This document shows positions 5,850-8,682 of a stretch of 8,682 bases of DNA, one piece after another. Location of the stretch: contig JAJYKO010000173.1 in assembly GCA_021788565.1 (NCBI GenBank), positions 1 to 8,682 of the forward strand, written 5' to 3'. The translations under genes and the position numbers were made by a program. Origin of the DNA: Chloroflexota bacterium. GTDB lineage: Bacteria > Chloroflexota > UBA6077. Position 1 is the first letter of the stretch. Each line of letters begins with the position of its first letter. The notes under the pieces were generated by a model. The model saw only the letters and a list, made by a program, of their open reading frames with translations, did not search any database and was not told the DNA's origin.

Positions 5850-7754
5850 CTAGGGCTGAAGGCCGGGAATCCAGCCGAGCTCCAGCTCCTCCAGCTTCTC
5901 GTGCGTTGGATTGCCCGTAGCCACATCCCATCCTGCCAGGCGATAGTATACGTCCTTGGCTTGCTCCAACTCCTCGCGCGTCACCGCGACGCCGTCGGTG
6001 GCTCCGCCGACCTTCGGCTGGCGAACCTTCGCCGGCAGCACGTCGTCCTCGCGGGTGAAGCCTTCCCTGGCGTTGAAGGCCCGCATCATGGTGATCCGCC
6101 GCTCGCCTGCCAGAAGCAGGTCGTCCAGAGTGACGTCCCAGCCCGTCACCGCCTTCAACATCGGGACGAAGCGATCAGGGCCGTACAGCTGCCAGGCTGA
6201 GCCCCAGTCGAACTGGCACAGCGAAAGGGTATCGGCGACGCTGAACATCTTCTGTGTAGTCCAGGCGTAACGGACCTTCTCCTCGTCCAGCACGCGAGCC
6301 TTCCGAGGGGACGTCAGTCCCAGCAGCGCCAGCCTCTCCTTCTCAAGATCGGAGGCTCCCTCGGTGTAGGACGGATCGTGCTCGTGGGATTGGTGGTCGG
6401 CCCCGAATGGATTGACGGCGTAGATCAGGGCGAGGCTCCTCTTCACTTCCGGCATGTGGGCCGGCAGTTCGGCACCCTTCACGGCTACCACGAGCTGCTC
6501 GGTTCCCCTGCCCAGGATCTTCGCGGCGCGCGCCGAGCCGTCAGCCAGGGTATTCCCAAAGCCTCTGCGATGCGCGATCTGGTCGACCATTTGGAGCATT
6601 GCGTCCGCATCTCCGAAGCGGAGCTGCACTCCGTCGGTGTCATGCGAGGTGATCAGTCCGTGCTCGAAGCAGTCCATGGCCCAGGCAATGGTGGCGCCTG
6701 TGCCGATCGTGTCCAAACCGAACTTGTTGCACAACTCGTTGGCCTTGGCTACGGCTGCTAGATCGCTCACGCCGCAGTAAGACCCGAAGCAGGCGACTGT
6801 CTCGTATTCCGGGCCACCATAGCGAGGATCGACCCGGTACTTGCCTTCCGTTATCTCCACCACTCGCTTGCAGCGAGTGGCGCAAGCGTAGCACGTATCG
6901 CGCTCTTTCAGGATCGTCTCGGTCATCGTCTCGCCATTGAGTGCCTCGTAGCCTTCAAAAGCACCACTGCGCCAGTTCCTGGTCGGGAGGCCACCGTGGA
7001 AGTGCTGAGAGGCAAGCCCGCCGTCGGTCCCGTTGACGTGGAGGTCGTCCATCGATGGGTTAGGCTTGACGTTGCGGGCGCCCCAGCCGGCTAGCTCCTT
7101 GACCGCCTTCGGATCGGCGACCTGCAGCTTCCCGGTCCCGCGAACAGCGATTGCCTTGAGGTTCTTGGAGCCCATCACGGCGCCAAGCCCCGTGCGACCG
7201 TGAGCACGATTGGCCATGTTCATGATAGCGGCTAGCCGCACCAGGTTCTCGCCGGCCGGCCCAATCTCGGTGATCTCGATCTTCGGGTCGCCCAGCTCCT
7301 GCTTGATGATGTCCTCGGTCTCGCCGGTGGTCTTGCCCCACAGGTGGGAGGCTTCCCGAACCTCTACCTGTCCATCCCTGATCCAGAGGTAGACGGGAGA
7401 CGCTGCCTTGCCCTTGAGCACGATGGCGTCGTATCCGGAGTATTTCATTTCCGCCGGAAAGAAGCCGCCGGCCTGGGCATCCCCGATGGCGCCGGTGAGG
7501 GGTGACTTCGCGTTGGCGCTAATCCTGGACTGCCCGGAGAAGGGTGCGCCCGTTACGACGCCGACCGAGAAGGCAAGGATGTTATCTGGCCCCAGCGGGT
7601 CGGCCCTGGGCGGCATGTCCCTCAAGACGTAGTAGAGACCGATACCGCTGCCGCCCAGGTACCGGCGGTAGAATTCCTCCGGCTGTTCCTCGACCTGCCA
7701 GGTGCGGCTAGTAAGATCCACCAGCAGGACCTTGCCGTTGTATCCAAGAGCCAT
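5850..7754 (-). CDS. Aldehyde ferredoxin oxidoreductase family tungstoenzyme
   Basis: Cytoplasmic AOR-family enzyme, 634 residues; the founding members oxidise aldehydes to acids with ferredoxin as electron acceptor, using a tungsto-bis-pterin and a [4Fe-4S] cluster. The N-terminus is typical (GYNGKVLLVDLTS). The pterin-binding region has TGAPFSGQSRISANAKSPLTG (68-88, with R77) and GPAGENLVRLAAIMN. Cluster ligands are C288-x2-C291-x3-C295 (CYACATRC) and distal C513 (TLSLCQFDW). GGPEYETV (E316) and GADHQSHEHD (H454) match the positions of acid/base residues proposed in the Pyrococcus enzyme. ATG 7754 follows a G-rich ribosome-binding stretch (GAGGGGGTGA). The MoaD-like gene begins exactly at its stop. 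No ferredoxin, BamC-like or other partner subunit is in the window, so substrate and redox partner remain open; WOR-type or other AOR-clade activities are possible. Confidence 0.93.
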   Translation of the reverse strand: MALGYNGKVLLVDLTSRTWQVEEQPEEFYRRYLGGSGIGLYYVLRDMPPRADPLGPDNILAFSVGVVTGAPFSGQSRISANAKSPLTGAIGDAQAGGFFPAEMKYSGYDAIVLKGKAASPVYLWIRDGQVEVREASHLWGKTTGETEDIIKQELGDPKIEITEIGPAGENLVRLAAIMNMANRAHGRTGLGAVMGSKNLKAIAVRGTGKLQVADPKAVKELAGWGARNVKPNPSMDDLHVNGTDGGLASQHFHGGLPTRNWRSGAFEGYEALNGETMTETILKERDTCYACATRCKRVVEITEGKYRVDPRYGGPEYETVACFGSYCGVSDLAAVAKANELCNKFGLDTIGTGATIAWAMDCFEHGLITSHDTDGVQLRFGDADAMLQMVDQIAHRRGFGNTLADGSARAAKILGRGTEQLVVAVKGAELPAHMPEVKRSLALIYAVNPFGADHQSHEHDPSYTEGASDLEKERLALLGLTSPRKARVLDEEKVRYAWTTQKMFSVADTLSLCQFDWGSAWQLYGPDRFVPMLKAVTGWDVTLDDLLLAGERRITMMRAFNAREGFTREDDVLPAKVRQPKVGGATDGVAVTREELEQAKDVYYRLAGWDVATGNPTHEKLEELELGWIPGLQP

Positions 7755-7916
7755 GCTTCACCCCCTCTTTTGCGACGTGGAAGACTGCCCCATTGCGCCG
7801 TGCGGCGGCAAGTGCGGCACTTTGTATGCTGCTGCTACTCTGCATCCGCCGTACCCGACCTCGCGAGGAGAACGGCATGGTACTGTTGGTGGGACTGTGG
7901 AGATGCGGATGGCCGC
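7755..7916. promoter_or_regulatory. Gap between the MFS gene and the AOR operon; probable AOR upstream region
   Basis: These 162 bp lie upstream of the AOR start and downstream of the MFS stop, both on the minus strand. They contain a perfect 10-bp palindrome CCTCGCGAGG (7859-7868) about 105 bp upstream of the AOR ATG, and two GTGCGGC direct repeats (7800-7806, 7812-7818). I find no convincing -35/-10 pair and no T-tailed terminator. Several short open frames here have no protein-like character. A regulatory role for the palindrome is a guess. Confidence 0.3.
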
Positions 7917-8682
7917 TCACGCGCGAGGGGGATTGCTGCCGCCGCTTATGGGTCTTGAGCTATTCGCCGCCAGAGCAGGCCTCTCGTGCGCGGCTGCAGC
8001 ATGGGCAAGCGCCGCGGCCCTTGGCGAATGCGACGGCTGAAAGGCTGAGGCTATAGCTGCTAGCAGGCTAAGCCCCGCGGAAAGGAAGAACGCCTCATGC
8101 AGCCCGGTCAGAAAAGCGGCTAGAGCGGTCGGATCGTTCCCCATCCCGCCCCCGTACAGGAAAACCTTCATCATCACGTCCTGCGAAATCGTAGCCAGGA
8201 CGAGCGGGAACGCGACGGCAGTGCTCAGCATTTGGCCAGTGTTGTTGAGCATTATCCGGATGCCCGCGGCCATTCCCCTCTGCCCGGGTCGGACTGAGGT
8301 CATGATCACGTTGATGTTTGGAGAGTTGAACAGGCCGGCACCCGCACCAATAACCGCCATCAAGACGGCCAGCTCCCAGTACGGGGTTATGTTGGTGATG
8401 AAGCCAAGTCCGGCTAGGGCGACGGCCGAGATCAGAAGGCCCGCCGTTCCAAGCCCTCGTGCCCCGTGACGGTCAGAAAGGAAACCGCTCAACGGTCCCA
8501 CGGCCATGAAGGCGATTCCGAATGGAGCCATCATGATGCCAGCCATCAGTGGGTTTTGGCCGTAAGGCCCCTGCAGAAAGAAGATCAACAAGAACAACAC
8601 CGCTCCTCGGGAGATGCCGTTGAGCAAACATGCCAGGTTTGCCAGTGCGAATAGCCTTCCGGTGAACAGCCGCAGGTCCATC
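7917..8682 (-). CDS. MFS transporter, DHA2 (EmrB/QacA)-like, C-terminal half (5' truncated by window)
   Basis: Integral membrane proton-driven exporter fragment of about 255 residues. The frame is open to the right edge, so the N-terminal half lies outside; the ATG at 8681 is most likely internal. Six hydrophobic segments are visible (counted from that Met: about 11-37, 44-70, 77-96, 101-122, 143-165, 198-215), matching the last TMs of a 14-TM DHA2 carrier. GFLSDRHGARGLGTAG (66-81) is the motif A-like loop, and SRGAVLFLLIFFLQGPYGQNPLMAGI is characteristic of the family's second half. The C-terminal tail of about 36 residues is Ala/Pro/Ser-rich and cytoplasmic-looking. Such carriers usually export drugs or hydrophobic compounds; substrate unknown. 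It lies 162 bp upstream of the AOR gene on the same strand, with no evident functional tie. Confidence 0.9.
   Translation of the reverse strand, partial: MDLRLFTGRLFALANLACLLNGISRGAVLFLLIFFLQGPYGQNPLMAGIMMAPFGIAFMAVGPLSGFLSDRHGARGLGTAGLLISAVALAGLGFITNITPYWELAVLMAVIGAGAGLFNSPNINVIMTSVRPGQRGMAAGIRIMLNNTGQMLSTAVAFPLVLATISQDVMMKVFLYGGGMGNDPTALAAFLTGLHEAFFLSAGLSLLAAIASAFQPSHSPRAAALAHAAAAHERPALAANSSRPISGGSNPPRA

Noticed and set aside
5271..6200. 309-residue open frame on the plus strand
   Set aside because: It lies antisense across the Cys-rich, MoaD-like and AOR genes, which have clear family motifs; its translation has no recognisable domain. It is a high-GC shadow.
7905..7916. GCGG-ATGG-CCGC hairpin as the MFS gene terminator
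   Set aside because: Only a 4-bp stem with no T-run; a match this small is expected by chance in GC-rich DNA.
7793..8056. Possible small plus-strand gene between the AOR and MFS genes
   Set aside because: It runs antisense into the MFS C-terminus, has no convincing ribosome-binding site and has an Arg/Cys/Leu-rich composition typical of shadow frames.

Overview
The window is GC-rich, gene-dense bacterial DNA. It carries about nine protein genes in four blocks, two of them cut by the window edges. The mix is a peptide ABC importer, an OmpR-type two-component system beside a secreted DUF5666-like protein, a tungsten-type aldehyde oxidoreductase with a MoaD-like partner, and a 14-TM-type drug exporter. 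This would suit an uncultured Chloroflexota-like lineage, but the assignment is only an impression from gene content and protein style. No rRNA, tRNA, CRISPR array, transposase or phage gene was seen.

Layout. (1) 1-1965, plus strand: the two ATPase subunits (DppD/OppD-like, cut at the left edge, and DppF/OppF-like) of a dipeptide/oligopeptide ABC importer; the permeases and binding protein would lie to the left. The first subunit carries an odd purine-rich in-frame insertion. (2) 2027-2599, minus strand: a small exported DUF5666-like protein. It is divergent from (3) 2923-5268, plus strand: a response regulator and a sensor histidine kinase, 3 nt apart. The 323-bp divergent spacer (2600-2922) is the most structured non-coding DNA here. 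It has two copies of a TCACAG-NN-CTGTGA palindrome, one near each gene, enclosing a nest of direct and inverted GACCTCGGAGGTC-type repeats. (4) 5313-7754, minus strand: an apparent three-gene operon of aldehyde ferredoxin oxidoreductase (AOR), a MoaD/ThiS-like beta-grasp protein whose start codon abuts the AOR stop, and an 87-residue Cys-rich zinc-ribbon-like protein of unknown function. (5) 7917-8682, minus strand: the C-terminal half of a DHA2-type MFS transporter, cut by the right edge.

How they may work together. The kinase would sense an extracytoplasmic signal and phosphorylate the regulator. Matching palindromes near both divergent genes suggest that one factor, perhaps the regulator itself, controls both the system and the exported protein. 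The AOR, MoaD-like and Cys-rich genes look like one enzyme-plus-accessory unit for a tungsto-bis-pterin oxidoreductase, with no ferredoxin or NADH-oxidising partner gene in view. The peptide importer and MFS exporter show no visible functional link to these.

The best candidates for something undescribed are the duplicated palindrome/repeat architecture at 2711-2855 and the Cys-rich protein attached to the AOR operon. I do not see a complete, clearly novel system.
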